Of a stretch of 56,176 bases of DNA, positions 36,188 through 45,308 are shown piece by piece (position 1 is the first letter of the stretch; the number at the start of each line of letters is the position of its first letter). Origin of the DNA: a bacterium (GTDB lineage: Bacteria > Pseudomonadota > Gammaproteobacteria > Nevskiales > OUC007); the NCBI GenBank assembly GCA_018222345.1, contig JAAFAL010000004.1, positions 1 to 56,176 of the forward strand, read 5' to 3'. The notes under the pieces are model-generated. The model did not search any database. It was given only the letters and a program-made list of their open reading frames with translations, and had not been told where the DNA came from. Made by a program: the position numbers and the translations under genes.

Positions 36188-37474
36188 TCAGCGCGGCGCC
36201 CGAACCGCCACGCCGGCCAGCCAAGTGGCGACCACGCGGCCTTGCAAGGTCATGCCATGCAAGGGCGTGATTTTGGCTTGGCTGCGCAGCGTGGTTTCGT
36301 CGCATTGGCCGCTGACATTTGGGTCGAACAACACGCAGTCAGCGGCGCTGCCCACGCCGACTGTAGCGTCGCCGCGGCCGAGCACTTGTGCGGGCTTTGT
36401 GCACAACAGTCGTTGCAAGCGCTCGGGCGTGCTGTCGCCGCCCAGTGCGGTATGCACTGCCGGCCACAAATGCTCCAGGGTGGCGCCGCCCGCGGCTGTT
36501 ATCGGCAACGGGTTGGTTTTAGCGTCCTGATCCTGCGGCGTGTGATCGGAACAGACAGCGTCGATTGTTCCGTCCACCACGCCTTGGCGCAGCGCAGCGG
36601 CATCGGCTGGCGTGCGCAGCGGCGGCTGCAAATGCCAGCGTGGGTGCAAATCGGCCAGCACTGATTCGTCGAGCAACAATTGATGCGCGGCAACATCGGC
36701 TGTCACCGTAATACCTTCGGCTTTGGCCGCCGCCAGCAGCGGTACGCTACGGCCCGCTGACAAGCGGCCGATGTGCACGTGCGCGCCGGTCTCGCGGGCC
36801 AGTTCGATTAAGGCCGCTACGGCGATGGTCTCAGCGCTGGTGGGTTGTGCATCAACGCCGTGGCGCGCGGCCAGCGCGCCGTCGTGCAGGCAGCCGCGCG
36901 GCGCAAGGCTGCGCAGCAAGGGCCGCACGTGCACGGTGATGCCGTTGCCAGCGGCGTAGTCCAGCGCACGTCGCAAAATCAGCATGTTGCTTGGCAGGCC
37001 GTCAGCCTGTGCGACTCCGCTGCAACCGGCGTTGATCAACGACCGCAGCGGAGCAATGCGCTCGCCGGCGTGGCCCTCGGTGAGTGCGCCCAACATGGCA
37101 ACTGATGCGCTGCCGGCATTGTCGGCATGACCCGCATGACCCGCATGGCGAGTGATCCAGTTCACGACCGACACATTGTCGGTGACAGGCCTGCCGTCTG
37201 GCGGCAGGCACAGCAGGCCAATGCCAGCGGCAGCCGCAACCGGCAGTTCGGATGCCATGGTGGCTTTTTCCGGCCAGCCGGGCTCGCCAACGCGTGCGCA
37301 CAGGTCGGTGGCGGCAGGCAACAGCCAGGCGCCGTTGGCATCAATCTCAGCGTCGCTCTGCCAGCCGTCCGGGGCTTGGCCCAAGGCGGCAATTTTTCCA
37401 TCGGCTAAAAATGCGTCCGTGCGCGTGCCATCTGCCAGGGTGGCTTTGCGAATGTGCGTGCGTGGTGCGCTCAT
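36188..37474 (-). CDS. pyrC': Non-catalytic dihydroorotase homologue PyrC' (aspartate transcarbamoylase partner)
   Basis: 428 residues of the amidohydrolase fold. The dihydroorotase metal motif DxHxHxREPG reads D57-L-C59-A-R61-V-G63-EPG, so both His ligands and the Arg are lost, while DHTPQ further on is kept. The same loss is known in Pseudomonas PyrC', which has no dihydroorotase activity but forms the dodecameric ATCase with PyrB. It overlaps pyrB by 4 nt and is the last gene of the pyrR-pyrB-pyrC' run. A true dihydroorotase must be encoded elsewhere. Confidence 0.93.
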   Translation of the reverse strand: MSAPRTHIRKATLADGTRTDAFLADGKIAALGQAPDGWQSDAEIDANGAWLLPAATDLCARVGEPGWPEKATMASELPVAAAAGIGLLCLPPDGRPVTDNVSVVNWITRHAGHAGHADNAGSASVAMLGALTEGHAGERIAPLRSLINAGCSGVAQADGLPSNMLILRRALDYAAGNGITVHVRPLLRSLAPRGCLHDGALAARHGVDAQPTSAETIAVAALIELARETGAHVHIGRLSAGRSVPLLAAAKAEGITVTADVAAHQLLLDESVLADLHPRWHLQPPLRTPADAAALRQGVVDGTIDAVCSDHTPQDQDAKTNPLPITAAGGATLEHLWPAVHTALGGDSTPERLQRLLCTKPAQVLGRGDATVGVGSAADCVLFDPNVSGQCDETTLRSQAKITPLHGMTLQGRVVATWLAGVAVRAPR

Positions 37475-38463
37475 GCCCGTGCCTCGCGGCTGGCTTGCAG
37501 CGCAGCAGACTGCGTGCCGATGGTCATGGCCATCACCGCCATGCGCACGGCAATGCCGTGGCTGACTTGCTCGAGTACCAGCGAGCGTTCACCGTAGGCC
37601 AGGTCGGGCGCAATTTCCACGCCGCGGTTGATCGGGCCGGGGTGCATCACCAAGGCGTCGGGTTTGGCGTAATCAAGCGTGCGCGCGGTCAGGCCAAAGC
37701 TGTTGAAAAACGCCGAGCCGCCGGGCAGCAATTGGCCATCCATACGCTCATGTTGCAGCCGTAACAGCATGACCACATCGACATCGCGCAGGCCGGCGCG
37801 CAAGTCGTGCACGACCTCCACGTCGAGGCTGCTCAGACTTTGCGGCACCAGTGTGCGCGGGCCAACCAGGCGGATGTCTTTCACACCCAAAGTTTGCAGG
37901 GCATGCACGTCGGATCGCGCCACGCGCGAGTGCAAGATGTCACCCACAATCGCGACCTTGAGTTGGTCGAAGTCCGGGCGGTGGCGACGGATCGTCAGCA
38001 TGTCGAGCAAGGCTTGCGTGGGGTGCGCATGGCGGCCATCGCCGGCGTTGAGAATCGCCACGCCTGGCGCCGCTTGCTCGGCGAAAAACTGCGCCGCGCC
38101 GCTGACGCCGTGGCGGATCACGAACATGTTCACCTGCATCGATTCCAGCGTTTTCAAGGTGTCGAGCAGCGACTCGCCCTTGGTCGTCGAGCTGCTGGCA
38201 GCGTCGATATTGATCACATCGGCCGACAGCCGCTTTGCGGCCAGCTCGAAGGTGGTGCGCGTGCGGGTGCTGGGCTCGAAAAACAGGTTGACCACGGTCT
38301 TGCCGCGCAGCAGAGGCACTTTCTTGACCGCGCCCTCGGTGACCGGCAGGAATGACTCGGCGTTGTCGAGAATCTCGGTGAGCAGCGGCTCGCTCAGGCC
38401 TTCGGTGCTGAGCAGGTGGCGCAGTTTGCCCTGCTCATCGACTTGCAGCGTGGCCAGGCTCAT
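37471..38463 (-). CDS. pyrB: Aspartate carbamoyltransferase catalytic subunit
   Basis: First committed step of pyrimidine synthesis: carbamoyl phosphate plus aspartate to carbamoyl-aspartate. It has 330 residues from ATG 38463 ([19 protein letters not shown]). Motifs: [13 protein letters not shown] (carbamoyl-phosphate site), [22 protein letters not shown] and [12 protein letters not shown]. The ATG overlaps the pyrR stop (ATGA). The class and length fit PyrB that assembles with PyrC'. Confidence 0.97.
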   Translation of the reverse strand: MSLATLQVDEQGKLRHLLSTEGLSEPLLTEILDNAESFLPVTEGAVKKVPLLRGKTVVNLFFEPSTRTRTTFELAAKRLSADVINIDAASSSTTKGESLLDTLKTLESMQVNMFVIRHGVSGAAQFFAEQAAPGVAILNAGDGRHAHPTQALLDMLTIRRHRPDFDQLKVAIVGDILHSRVARSDVHALQTLGVKDIRLVGPRTLVPQSLSSLDVEVVHDLRAGLRDVDVVMLLRLQHERMDGQLLPGGSAFFNSFGLTARTLDYAKPDALVMHPGPINRGVEIAPDLAYGERSLVLEQVSHGIAVRMAVMAMTIGTQSAALQASREARA

Positions 38464-38975
38464 GCCGGCGCCTTGGGCGTGATGACGGTGAGTGCCAGCG
38501 GCTCGGGCCCGCTGAGCTTTACTTGCCAATCTTTTGGCGGCGCATCGACATGCGCGCCAGCCACATCGGCAGCAATCGGCAGCTCGCGCCCGCCGCGGTC
38601 AATCAGCACGGCCAGCACGATGCGTGCAGGGCGGCCAAAGTCGAACAATTCGTTCATGGCCGCGCGGATGGTCCGGCCGGTAAACAGCACGTCGTCAACC
38701 AGCACCACTGTGCGGCCATCCGGGCTGCAGGGCAGGTCGGACGGTTGCACTTGCGGGTGCAGGCCGATGCGCGAGAAATCATCGCGGTAGAAGCTGATGT
38801 CCAGCCCGCCCAGCGGTGTTTGCAGGCCCAGCTTTGCGTGCAGGTGCTGTGCCAGCCAGTAGCCACCGCTGTGGATGCCGATCATCAAGGCATCCTGCGC
38901 GTCACCCAATTGCTCGGCGATGCCTGCCTGCATGGCTTGCAGTATGGATTCGATTGGCGGCAGCTCAGTCGTCAT
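38460..38975 (-). CDS. pyrR: Bifunctional pyr operon regulator / uracil phosphoribosyltransferase PyrR
   Basis: 171 residues. The PRPP-binding motif [20 protein letters not shown] and the N-terminal [13 protein letters not shown] are typical. In Bacillus PyrR attenuates pyr transcription, but in Pseudomonas relatives its regulatory role is different; I see no attenuator here because the gene overlaps both neighbours. ATG 38975 lies inside the ruvX 3' end. Confidence 0.93.
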   Translation of the reverse strand: MTTELPPIESILQAMQAGIAEQLGDAQDALMIGIHSGGYWLAQHLHAKLGLQTPLGGLDISFYRDDFSRIGLHPQVQPSDLPCSPDGRTVVLVDDVLFTGRTIRAAMNELFDFGRPARIVLAVLIDRGGRELPIAADVAGAHVDAPPKDWQVKLSGPEPLALTVITPKAPA

Positions 38976-39390
38976 GGTTCGCCAGCCAGTCCGTGAGAAT
39001 TTCCGCCGCGGCGGCGGCATCGCTGCCTTCGGCTACGTTCATGTCTTGAGTCGCCAGGCTGGTCATGCGCTCCTCGGCCAAATGCACCGGCAGGTGATAA
39101 CGGCCGTGCAGGCGGCGGGCAAAGCGTTCGGCAGCGCGGGTCATGGTTTGCTGCTGGCCGGCCATGGTCAGCGGGCGGCCGACCACCAGCGCGCCGGGTT
39201 TCCAATCGTCGAGCAAGTTGGTGATGTGCGGCCAGTCTGGGCCTTGCGTGCTATCCACGGTTGCCAGCGGTCGCGCCGTGCGTGATACCGCGTCGCCGAC
39301 CGCAACACCAATGCGCCGCATGCCGTAGTCGAAGCCCAAAAAAACCTCGGCGGCGCTGCGTGCCAGCGCGCTGCTTGCCGCCTCAGCCAT
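38965..39390 (-). CDS. ruvX: Holliday junction resolvase-like RuvX/YqgF
   Basis: 141 residues, RNase H fold. FLGFDYGMRRIGVAVGDAVS holds the first catalytic Asp; VVGRPLTMAGQQQTMTRAA and LAEERMTSLATQDM carry the remaining conserved residues. It is linked to 16S rRNA 5'-end maturation in E. coli. ATG 39390 overlaps yqgE by 8 nt. Confidence 0.94.
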   Translation of the reverse strand: MAEAASSALARSAAEVFLGFDYGMRRIGVAVGDAVSRTARPLATVDSTQGPDWPHITNLLDDWKPGALVVGRPLTMAGQQQTMTRAAERFARRLHGRYHLPVHLAEERMTSLATQDMNVAEGSDAAAAAEILTDWLANHDD

Positions 39391-39952
39391 GGCCGGCAGC
39401 CCCCGACAGGCTTTGCACATCTATACCCAAGGACTTTACTGCGGCTTCCCAGCGCTCGCCGGGTGCGGTTTCGAAAATGATGGCTTTGTCCGACGGCACG
39501 TTGAGCCAGGCATTGGCGAGCAGTTCGCCTTCGAGTTGGCCCTCACCCCAGGCGGCGTAGCCCAAGGTGACCAGATATTGCCCAGGCCCTTTGCCGCGGC
39601 CTATGGCTTCGAGGATGTCGCGCGACGAGGTGATCGCCAAGCCCTCGCCAATGCGCAGGCTGGCATCCCATTCGCCGCTGTCGTCGTTGCATTCGTGCAA
39701 CACAAAGCCGCGCTCGGGTGTGAGTGGGCCGCCCCAGAACACGGGCCGGTCATACTCGTCGTCGCCATCGGTTTCAACGCCGATGTGCTCCAGCATGTCG
39801 GACAAGCTGAGGTCGGACGGGCGGTTGATCACCAGCCCCAAGGCGCCATCTTCGCTGTGCTCGCACAGTAGGGTGACGGAATGCGAAAAATGATCGTCGT
39901 CGAGGCCGGGCATGGCCACGAGGAACTGATTATTTAAGAAATCGCCGCTCAC
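39383..39952 (-). CDS. yqgE: YqgE/AlgH family protein
   Basis: 189 residues, DUF179. The N-terminus FLNNQFLVAMPGLDDDHFSHSV and LLCEHSEDGALGLVINRP are family signatures; YVTLGYAAWGEGQLEGEL-like sequence follows near residue 130-150. The start is a GTG. Biochemical role unknown; yqgE and yqgF are neighbours in most Gammaproteobacteria. Confidence 0.95.
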   Translation of the reverse strand: MSGDFLNNQFLVAMPGLDDDHFSHSVTLLCEHSEDGALGLVINRPSDLSLSDMLEHIGVETDGDDEYDRPVFWGGPLTPERGFVLHECNDDSGEWDASLRIGEGLAITSSRDILEAIGRGKGPGQYLVTLGYAAWGEGQLEGELLANAWLNVPSDKAIIFETAPGERWEAAVKSLGIDVQSLSGAAGHG

Positions 39953-39964
39953 CAGCGCAAAGTA

Positions 39965-40504
39965 TCACGCAGCTACTGGCGGCGGGGCAAGCTTGGCAGC
40001 CTCGCGCACCAGCGCATTGGCCAACCAGCCGGTGCAAATTCCGAACAGTAACGCTGCCAGCAACAACACGGGCAACAGGCTTAGCAACCCAGGATGCGGC
40101 ACGAACAGGCGCCACGCCAGCACGAATTGCGCACTCATATGTGCGACCGCGGCCAGGCAGCCCATGCCGAGCAGGCTGAGCTGCGCATTGCTCGGCGCCA
40201 CTTGATTCCATTTGGCCGCCAGGGCCAGCACTGCCAAGCTGGCAATCGCGCCGCCGGCGCTGAGCGCAAAGGTTGGTGTCAGAAATGTGCCGATGACCAG
40301 GCTGCCAGCGAGTACACGCAGCGCGCCGACCCACAGCGCCGCCGCCAGCCCGTGCCGCGCCAGCACCACCAGGGTGATGACGTTGGCCAGACCCGGTTTG
40401 ATGCCCGGCACAGGCGACGGCAAGCCGGCCTCGAAGATGTGAATGACAACCGCCAATGCCGCAAACCAGCCGATCAGCGCGTCTTGTTGTTGCGCGCTGC
40501 GCAT
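39965..40504 (-). CDS. Gx transporter family membrane protein (EetB-like)
   Basis: 179 residues with about five hydrophobic segments; annotated in relatives as Gx transporter or heptaprenyl diphosphate synthase component I. SPVPGIKPGLANVITLVVL near residue 28-46 is the family motif. ATG 40504 overlaps the stop of the NusG-domain gene. Its two upstream partners, a NusG domain II protein and ApbE, are the same trio seen in flavin-based extracellular electron transfer loci. Inference: membrane component of extracytoplasmic flavin or quinone handling. Confidence 0.8.
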   Translation of the reverse strand: MRSAQQQDALIGWFAALAVVIHIFEAGLPSPVPGIKPGLANVITLVVLARHGLAAALWVGALRVLAGSLVIGTFLTPTFALSAGGAIASLAVLALAAKWNQVAPSNAQLSLLGMGCLAAVAHMSAQFVLAWRLFVPHPGLLSLLPVLLLAALLFGICTGWLANALVREAAKLAPPPVAA

Positions 40505-40884
40505 CAAAAATTGATGCTGTCGTAGCTGCGGTTGCCGCCTGTCAGGGCGACCGAAACGCGATTTGGCACGCACGCCGCGGCGTCATGACCGTGGCGCAAA
40601 AAGCCGGCACGCACGCAGAGCTTGTGCCTGCAGGGCGAATCAGCAAAGCGTATGCCACCGTCTGCAACTTGCAGCCGGCTGATGCCGATGGTGCCAGCGA
40701 CTTCGAGTGTTGCATCGACATGCAGCGGCAGCCGCGCACGCTCGCCGCCGCCAACAAACACCAAAGCGGTGTCGGCCGGGCCAGCTTGCGGCGCCCACCA
40801 CTGGCCAAAGGCCATGCCGACGCCGACCAACAGCAGGCCGATGACCACAAGGTCTGCGTGGGTGCGCTGTGGGTTGGTGGTCAT
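40504..40884 (-). CDS. NusG domain II-containing protein (EetA-like)
   Basis: 126 residues. One N-terminal membrane anchor (ADLVVIGLLLVGVGMAFGQW) followed by a small beta domain of the NusG_II type with SPCRHKLCVRAGFLRHG, whose two cysteines are conserved, and the final CVPNRVSVALTGG. It overlaps both neighbours (apbE by 4 nt, Gx transporter by 1-4 nt), so it is translationally coupled to them. Probably exposed outside the membrane. Function unproven. Confidence 0.8.
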   Translation of the reverse strand: MTTNPQRTHADLVVIGLLLVGVGMAFGQWWAPQAGPADTALVFVGGGERARLPLHVDATLEVAGTIGISRLQVADGGIRFADSPCRHKLCVRAGFLRHGHDAAACVPNRVSVALTGGNRSYDSINF

Positions 40885-41954
40885 TGCGGCAACTCGACAA
40901 CGGTGACGTCGGTGTTGCTCAGCCATTCCAGGCGTTGCTGCATTTGCGGCGTAGCGAATGCACGTCCCTCGGCATCAATCAGCAGCGCATGGGTAATGTC
41001 TAGTGCCGCCGCGGTCTTGGCAAAGTCTTCGACACCGGCAACAAACAGCGCTGTTGCCGCAGCGTCGGCAACCGCAGCGTCGGTGTGCAGCGCGGTGGCC
41101 GACTGCGCGCCTTGCGCCGGGCGCCCAGTGCGGGGGTCGAGCAAATGGTGGTAGCGCTGGCCGTCATGCTCAAAAAACCGTTCGTAGTCGCCGCTGGTGA
41201 ACACGGCCTCGCCATCGCGCAGGTCCAGTGCAGCCAACAGGCGGCGCGTTTCGGTGGGCCGCGGGTGGCGGATGGCAATGTGCCACGGCCGCCGGCCAAC
41301 CTGGCCCATGGCCTGCATGTCGCCGCCGGCATTCACCAGTGCGTGTTCGATGCCGGCGCTGCGCAAGACGTCCAGGCTGCGCGACACCGCCGTGCCTTTG
41401 GCGATCCCGCCCATGTCCAGCGCCAGGCCCGGTGCTGGGGCAGCCAGCGTGGTTGCATCCAAGCGGGCATTGGCTAGCAAGTGCGGCTGGTCTAGCAGTG
41501 CGTCGATTTGCGTATCGGCGGGCGGGCTGTCGCGGAACGCCTCGGCATCATCAAAACCCCAAAGCTGGACGAGCTTGGCAATGCCGGGGTCAAAACGCTG
41601 GCCGCTGCGCTGAGCCAAATCCTGCGCTTGTGCGATCAAAGGGCGTAGTTCGTCGTGCAGCGGCGCGGTCGCGGATTCGGCCAAGCTGTTGTTCAGCGTG
41701 CCCAGCCGGCCATCACCCGCCGGTTGCCAGGTGCGTTGGAATGCCGCGAGCGCGACGCCGACCTGGCCGACGGCTGCTGAAATGATGTCTGCATCCGCGG
41801 CGGTGGCTGGCACCGACACCGTCACTTGTGTGCCCAGTGCATACAGTTGCCGCTCGACCAGTTCGGGGTCGCCGGGTTGGCGCAGCACCAGCACGCCGAT
41901 CATGACCAGGATCAGCGCCGGCGCGAACAGCCGCCGTACCAGCGCTGCATTCAA
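40881..41954 (-). CDS. apbE: FAD:protein FMN transferase ApbE
   Basis: 357 residues. It attaches FMN to Thr/Ser of extracytoplasmic targets. Motifs: LDMGGIAKGTAVSRSLDVLR, NAGGDMQAMG, SGDYERFFEHDGQRYHHLLD and TDAAVADAAATALFVAG with the Mg-binding Asp. The N-terminus has a hydrophobic anchor (LFAPALILVMIGVLVL) but no lipobox Cys, unlike many ApbE lipoproteins. No flavinylated target gene is visible in the window. Confidence 0.93.
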   Translation of the reverse strand: MNAALVRRLFAPALILVMIGVLVLRQPGDPELVERQLYALGTQVTVSVPATAADADIISAAVGQVGVALAAFQRTWQPAGDGRLGTLNNSLAESATAPLHDELRPLIAQAQDLAQRSGQRFDPGIAKLVQLWGFDDAEAFRDSPPADTQIDALLDQPHLLANARLDATTLAAPAPGLALDMGGIAKGTAVSRSLDVLRSAGIEHALVNAGGDMQAMGQVGRRPWHIAIRHPRPTETRRLLAALDLRDGEAVFTSGDYERFFEHDGQRYHHLLDPRTGRPAQGAQSATALHTDAAVADAAATALFVAGVEDFAKTAAALDITHALLIDAEGRAFATPQMQQRLEWLSNTDVTVVELPQ

Positions 41955-42892
41955 GGTTCGATTCCGTCGAAGAAGTCCCCGGCCAGGTTGAGCCCGAACT
42001 GCGCGTCCAGTTCGCGTAGGCAGGTCGGGCTGGTGACGTTGATCTCGGTTAGGCAGTCACCGATCACGTCCAGGCCAACAAAGTCCAAGCCTGCGGCGAC
42101 CAGGTCAGGCGCGATGGTTTCGGCAATTTCGCGGTCGCGTGCGGTCAGTTCGCGGCCGACGCCGCGGCCACCTGCGGCGAGGTTGGCGCGGGTCTCGCCA
42201 GCTTTGGGGATGCGCGCCAGGGCATAGGGCACGGGTTTGCCATGAATGACGAGCACGCGCTTGTCGCCGTCGGTCACTGCCGGCAGATAGCGCTGCAACA
42301 TCGCTGGCCGCGTGCCGTGTGCAGTGAGGGTTTCCAGGATTACGCCGCGGTTGGCGTCGTCGCTGCGCAGCCGAAAGATCGACGCGCCACCCATGCCGTC
42401 CAGCGGCTTGATGACGGTGTCGGCGTGGTCATCAACAAATGCACCCAGCCGCGCCATGTCAGCGCTCACCAACGTTGGCGAGATCAGCGCCGGGTAGCGC
42501 GCGATGGCGAGTTTTTCGTTCCAACTCAGCAGCGATGCCGGGCGGTTGTACACCCGCGCGCCAGCGGCTTGTGCCAAGTCCAGCACCTGTGTGGCATAGA
42601 CAAAGCCGGCGTCAACCGGCGGATCTTGGCGCATCAACAACACGTCGCAGTCGGCCAGCGGTGCGGTGGATGGCTCGCCGAGTTCAAACCAGTTGCTTGC
42701 GCTGTCGGCAACCGTCAGCGACCGGCCGTGGCCGATGGCCTCACCGCCGGCAATGTCCAGGTCGCCGATCTCAAAATAGCGCAGCGCGTAGCCGCGCCGC
42801 TGCGCTTCCAGCAGCAGCGCCAGCGTGGTGTCTTTGGCGGGTTTGATGGCGGCGATGGGGTTCATCACCACCCCGAGTATTGGTGTGCTCAC
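41951..42892 (-). CDS. gshB: Glutathione synthetase
   Basis: Adds glycine to gamma-glutamylcysteine. It has 313 residues, ATP-grasp fold. Motifs: VLLMRQDPPVDAGFVYAT, YNRPASLLSWNEKLAI and the C-terminal GLDVIGDCLTEINVTSPTC. The GTG start overlaps the gshA stop, so the two glutathione genes are coupled; the other end overlaps apbE by 4 nt. Confidence 0.97.
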   Translation of the reverse strand: MSTPILGVVMNPIAAIKPAKDTTLALLLEAQRRGYALRYFEIGDLDIAGGEAIGHGRSLTVADSASNWFELGEPSTAPLADCDVLLMRQDPPVDAGFVYATQVLDLAQAAGARVYNRPASLLSWNEKLAIARYPALISPTLVSADMARLGAFVDDHADTVIKPLDGMGGASIFRLRSDDANRGVILETLTAHGTRPAMLQRYLPAVTDGDKRVLVIHGKPVPYALARIPKAGETRANLAAGGRGVGRELTARDREIAETIAPDLVAAGLDFVGLDVIGDCLTEINVTSPTCLRELDAQFGLNLAGDFFDGIEP

Positions 42893-44175
42893 TGTGCGGC
42901 TTTGTCGATTTCGCGTGCGGCGGCAACCAGTGCCAGACGCGCGGTCACGCCGTAGGCGTAAAAGCGGTTTGGCGCGGCATCAGGTTCCAGGCTGGGGTCG
43001 GGCCGCGACGCGGCGTCGGCGAACTCCAGCGGATGAAATTCTGCGCCGGGTGAATTCAGGCTGGTGTCTTCAGATTTGTCGGCGTGGACGCGGTAAAACG
43101 CGCCGACGACCGAGCGATCGATCATGTACACCACGGATTCGGCCGGAGATTTTTTCGGCCCCCATTGCTCGGTGGTGTAAACGCCTTCCTGGATGATGGC
43201 GCCGGTGACTGCATTGCCTTCCTTGCCGGAGGCCATCTTGTTGCGCTGCTTGCGGTTCAGGCCACGCACATCGTCGGCCGAGTGCGCGGTCATGATGCCC
43301 ATGCCGTAGGTGCCGGAGTCGGATTTGACGATGACGTATGGCCGTTTGTCGATGCCGTACTTGTCGTATTTGGCTTGGATGGCTGTGATCAGCGCATCAA
43401 CATTGGAGGCTAGGCAGTCTTCGCCCTCGCGGGTCTTGAAGTTGATCTCACCGCAGTTGCGGAACAATGGATCGACCAGCCAGGGATCGATGTCCAATTC
43501 GTCGCCGAACTCGTGTGCGACTTGTTTGTAAACGCCAAAGTGTTCGCTCTTGGTGCGCTTGCCCCAGCCCAGATCCAGTGGTGGCATCACCGGCTGGCTG
43601 AGGCCGTCGAGTATCGCGGGCCGGCCGCTGGACAGGTCGTTGTTGAGCAGGATGGCGCAAGGCGAGAAGCCCTCGACGCCCAGCGTGTCGCCGTCACGCA
43701 CTAGCGGCTCGAGCAGCAATTCTTCGCCGCCGTCCAGTGTCAGCGTGGTCGGCTTTTTGATGTCGTCCATCAGCGAGCCAATGCGCACGCTAAAGCCGGC
43801 CTTGCGCATCAACTCCATTAACCGCGCGACATTGCGCAGGTAAAACTGGTTGCGGGTGTGATTCTCCGGGATCAGCAACACCGATTTGGCGTGTGGGCAC
43901 ACGCGCTCGACCGCGGCCTGCAGTGCGGCGATACACAACGGCTCGAACGCCGGCGACAAGTTGTTGAAGCCTGCCGGGAACAGGTTGGTATCGACTGGCG
44001 CCAACTTGTAGCCCGCGTTGCGCAAATCCACCGATGCATAGAACGGCGCAGGGGTTTGCAGCCACTGGTGGCGAAACCACTGCTCGATGTCGGCCTGGCG
44101 CTCTAGCGCCGTGCGTTCGAAGTGCTGCAGCGGGCCGCTGACTAGGGTCGATAGTTTGGGGATACTCTGGGTCAT
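42889..44175 (-). CDS. gshA: Glutamate-cysteine ligase (non-E. coli type, gshA_ferroox family)
   Basis: First step of glutathione synthesis. It has 428 residues from ATG 44175 (MTQSIPKLSTLVSGPLQHFE). The sequence is not of the enteric GshA type but of the smaller family first named from Acidithiobacillus (TIGR02049-like): FYASVDLRNAGYKLAPVDTN, VLLIPENHTRNQFYLRNV, IVKSDSGTYGMGIM and AIIQEGVYTTEQWG. Divergent from pilG with about 150 nt between, which must hold promoters for both. Confidence 0.9.
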   Translation of the reverse strand: MTQSIPKLSTLVSGPLQHFERTALERQADIEQWFRHQWLQTPAPFYASVDLRNAGYKLAPVDTNLFPAGFNNLSPAFEPLCIAALQAAVERVCPHAKSVLLIPENHTRNQFYLRNVARLMELMRKAGFSVRIGSLMDDIKKPTTLTLDGGEELLLEPLVRDGDTLGVEGFSPCAILLNNDLSSGRPAILDGLSQPVMPPLDLGWGKRTKSEHFGVYKQVAHEFGDELDIDPWLVDPLFRNCGEINFKTREGEDCLASNVDALITAIQAKYDKYGIDKRPYVIVKSDSGTYGMGIMTAHSADDVRGLNRKQRNKMASGKEGNAVTGAIIQEGVYTTEQWGPKKSPAESVVYMIDRSVVGAFYRVHADKSEDTSLNSPGAEFHPLEFADAASRPDPSLEPDAAPNRFYAYGVTARLALVAAAREIDKAAQ

Positions 44176-44326
44176 GGGGGTGATCCGACGGGGGCTCGAT
44201 AATGCTACCGTAGCGTCGTGCGAGGGCGTGTCGAGCAAAGGTTCGGCACGCTAGCTATGGCTGTGGTAAAAAACGAGGCAATAGCGAGCGGCAAACGCAC
44301 GCGTTGCGAGGGGCTTGGAGAATAAC

Positions 44327-44722
44327 GTGTCTGAAAATCCGCCATCGAATTTGGCCGGCGTTAGCGTCATGGTAATTGACGACAGCAAAACCATTCGGCG
44401 TACAGCCGAGTCCTTGCTGACCAAGGCCGGCTGCACGGTGGTGACCGCCGTGGATGGCTTTGAGGCTTTGGCCAAAATTGCTGACCACCGGCCCGACCTG
44501 ATCTTCATCGACATCATGATGCCGCGCCTGGATGGCTATCAGGCCTGCGCCTTGATCAAGGGCAACCCGACGTTCCGCAATATTCCTGTGATCATGCTGT
44601 CGAGCAAAGACGGCCTGTTTGACCGCGCGCGCGGCCGCCTAGTGGGGTCGGACAAGTATCTGACCAAGCCGTTTACCAAAAGCGAACTGATTGGCGCCGT
44701 GACAGCGCACGCCACTGCCTGA
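44327..44722 (+). CDS. pilG: Response regulator PilG
   Basis: 131 residues, single receiver domain. Asp18-Asp19, phospho-acceptor Asp62 in FIDIMMPRLDGY, Lys114 in YLTKPF. The GTG at 44327 is preferred because GGAG (44317-44320) precedes it by 6 nt; a TTG four codons upstream is possible. PilG is needed for pilus extension and polarity control in Pseudomonas. It starts the pilG-pilI-chpA-chpC run. Confidence 0.92.
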   Translation: MSENPPSNLAGVSVMVIDDSKTIRRTAESLLTKAGCTVVTAVDGFEALAKIADHRPDLIFIDIMMPRLDGYQACALIKGNPTFRNIPVIMLSSKDGLFDRARGRLVGSDKYLTKPFTKSELIGAVTAHATA

Positions 44723-44729
44723 ACGCAAG

Positions 44730-45308
44730 ATGAGTGACCAAGCCGACCAGCCCACACGCAGTGCCTATGCGCTGTTGTGCGACATGGACCGGCAATGGCG
44801 ACAAATGGGCGCTGTTGCAGCCTCTGGCGCGCGTGTGTGGTCGGGGCTGGGTGTGCGTATTGGCGAGCATCGCATTGCCGTGCCGCGCGACGACCTCAGC
44901 GAGGTGATTCCGAAACCGACGCTGACGCGCATTCCGCACGCCGCGCCGTGGGTGCATGGTATCGCCAACCACCGCGGCGCCTTGCTGCCGGTGTTCGACC
45001 TGGCAGGCGTGCTGGGCTTGGGCGATCACACGCGCGAGCAATTGCCTCGCGCTTGGGTGTTGGTGCTCAACACGCCGGATACGCCTGTGGGTTTCGCGGT
45101 TGACGAAGTGTTTGGCCACCGCGAATTCACAACCGCCGACCAGCGGCCTGCCTTGCGCGACGGCATCGACACCACTGTGGACGACAGCTTGCTCGGCGTG
45201 TTCGTGCGCGATGGCGAGCAGTGGGCGGCATTTGGCCTGCGCAAATTACTTGGCGATGGTTTGCTGCGCGCAACCTCGGCCACGTCGGCGCGAGAGGTAG
45301 CGGCATGA
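44730..45308 (+). CDS. pilI: CheW-like adaptor PilI
   Basis: 192 residues with one CheW domain (about 35-180): GVRIGEHRIAVPRDDLSEVI, HGIANHRGALLPVFDLAGVLGL and the C-terminal strand region. It couples the PilJ receptor to the ChpA kinase. Seven bases separate it from pilG, and its stop overlaps the chpA start (ATGA). Confidence 0.93.
   Translation: MSDQADQPTRSAYALLCDMDRQWRQMGAVAASGARVWSGLGVRIGEHRIAVPRDDLSEVIPKPTLTRIPHAAPWVHGIANHRGALLPVFDLAGVLGLGDHTREQLPRAWVLVLNTPDTPVGFAVDEVFGHREFTTADQRPALRDGIDTTVDDSLLGVFVRDGEQWAAFGLRKLLGDGLLRATSATSAREVAA

Noticed and set aside
44175-44326. Specific promoters in the gshA-pilG divergent gap
   Set aside because: Promoters must be here, but no pair of -35/-10 boxes with good spacing stood out on either strand.
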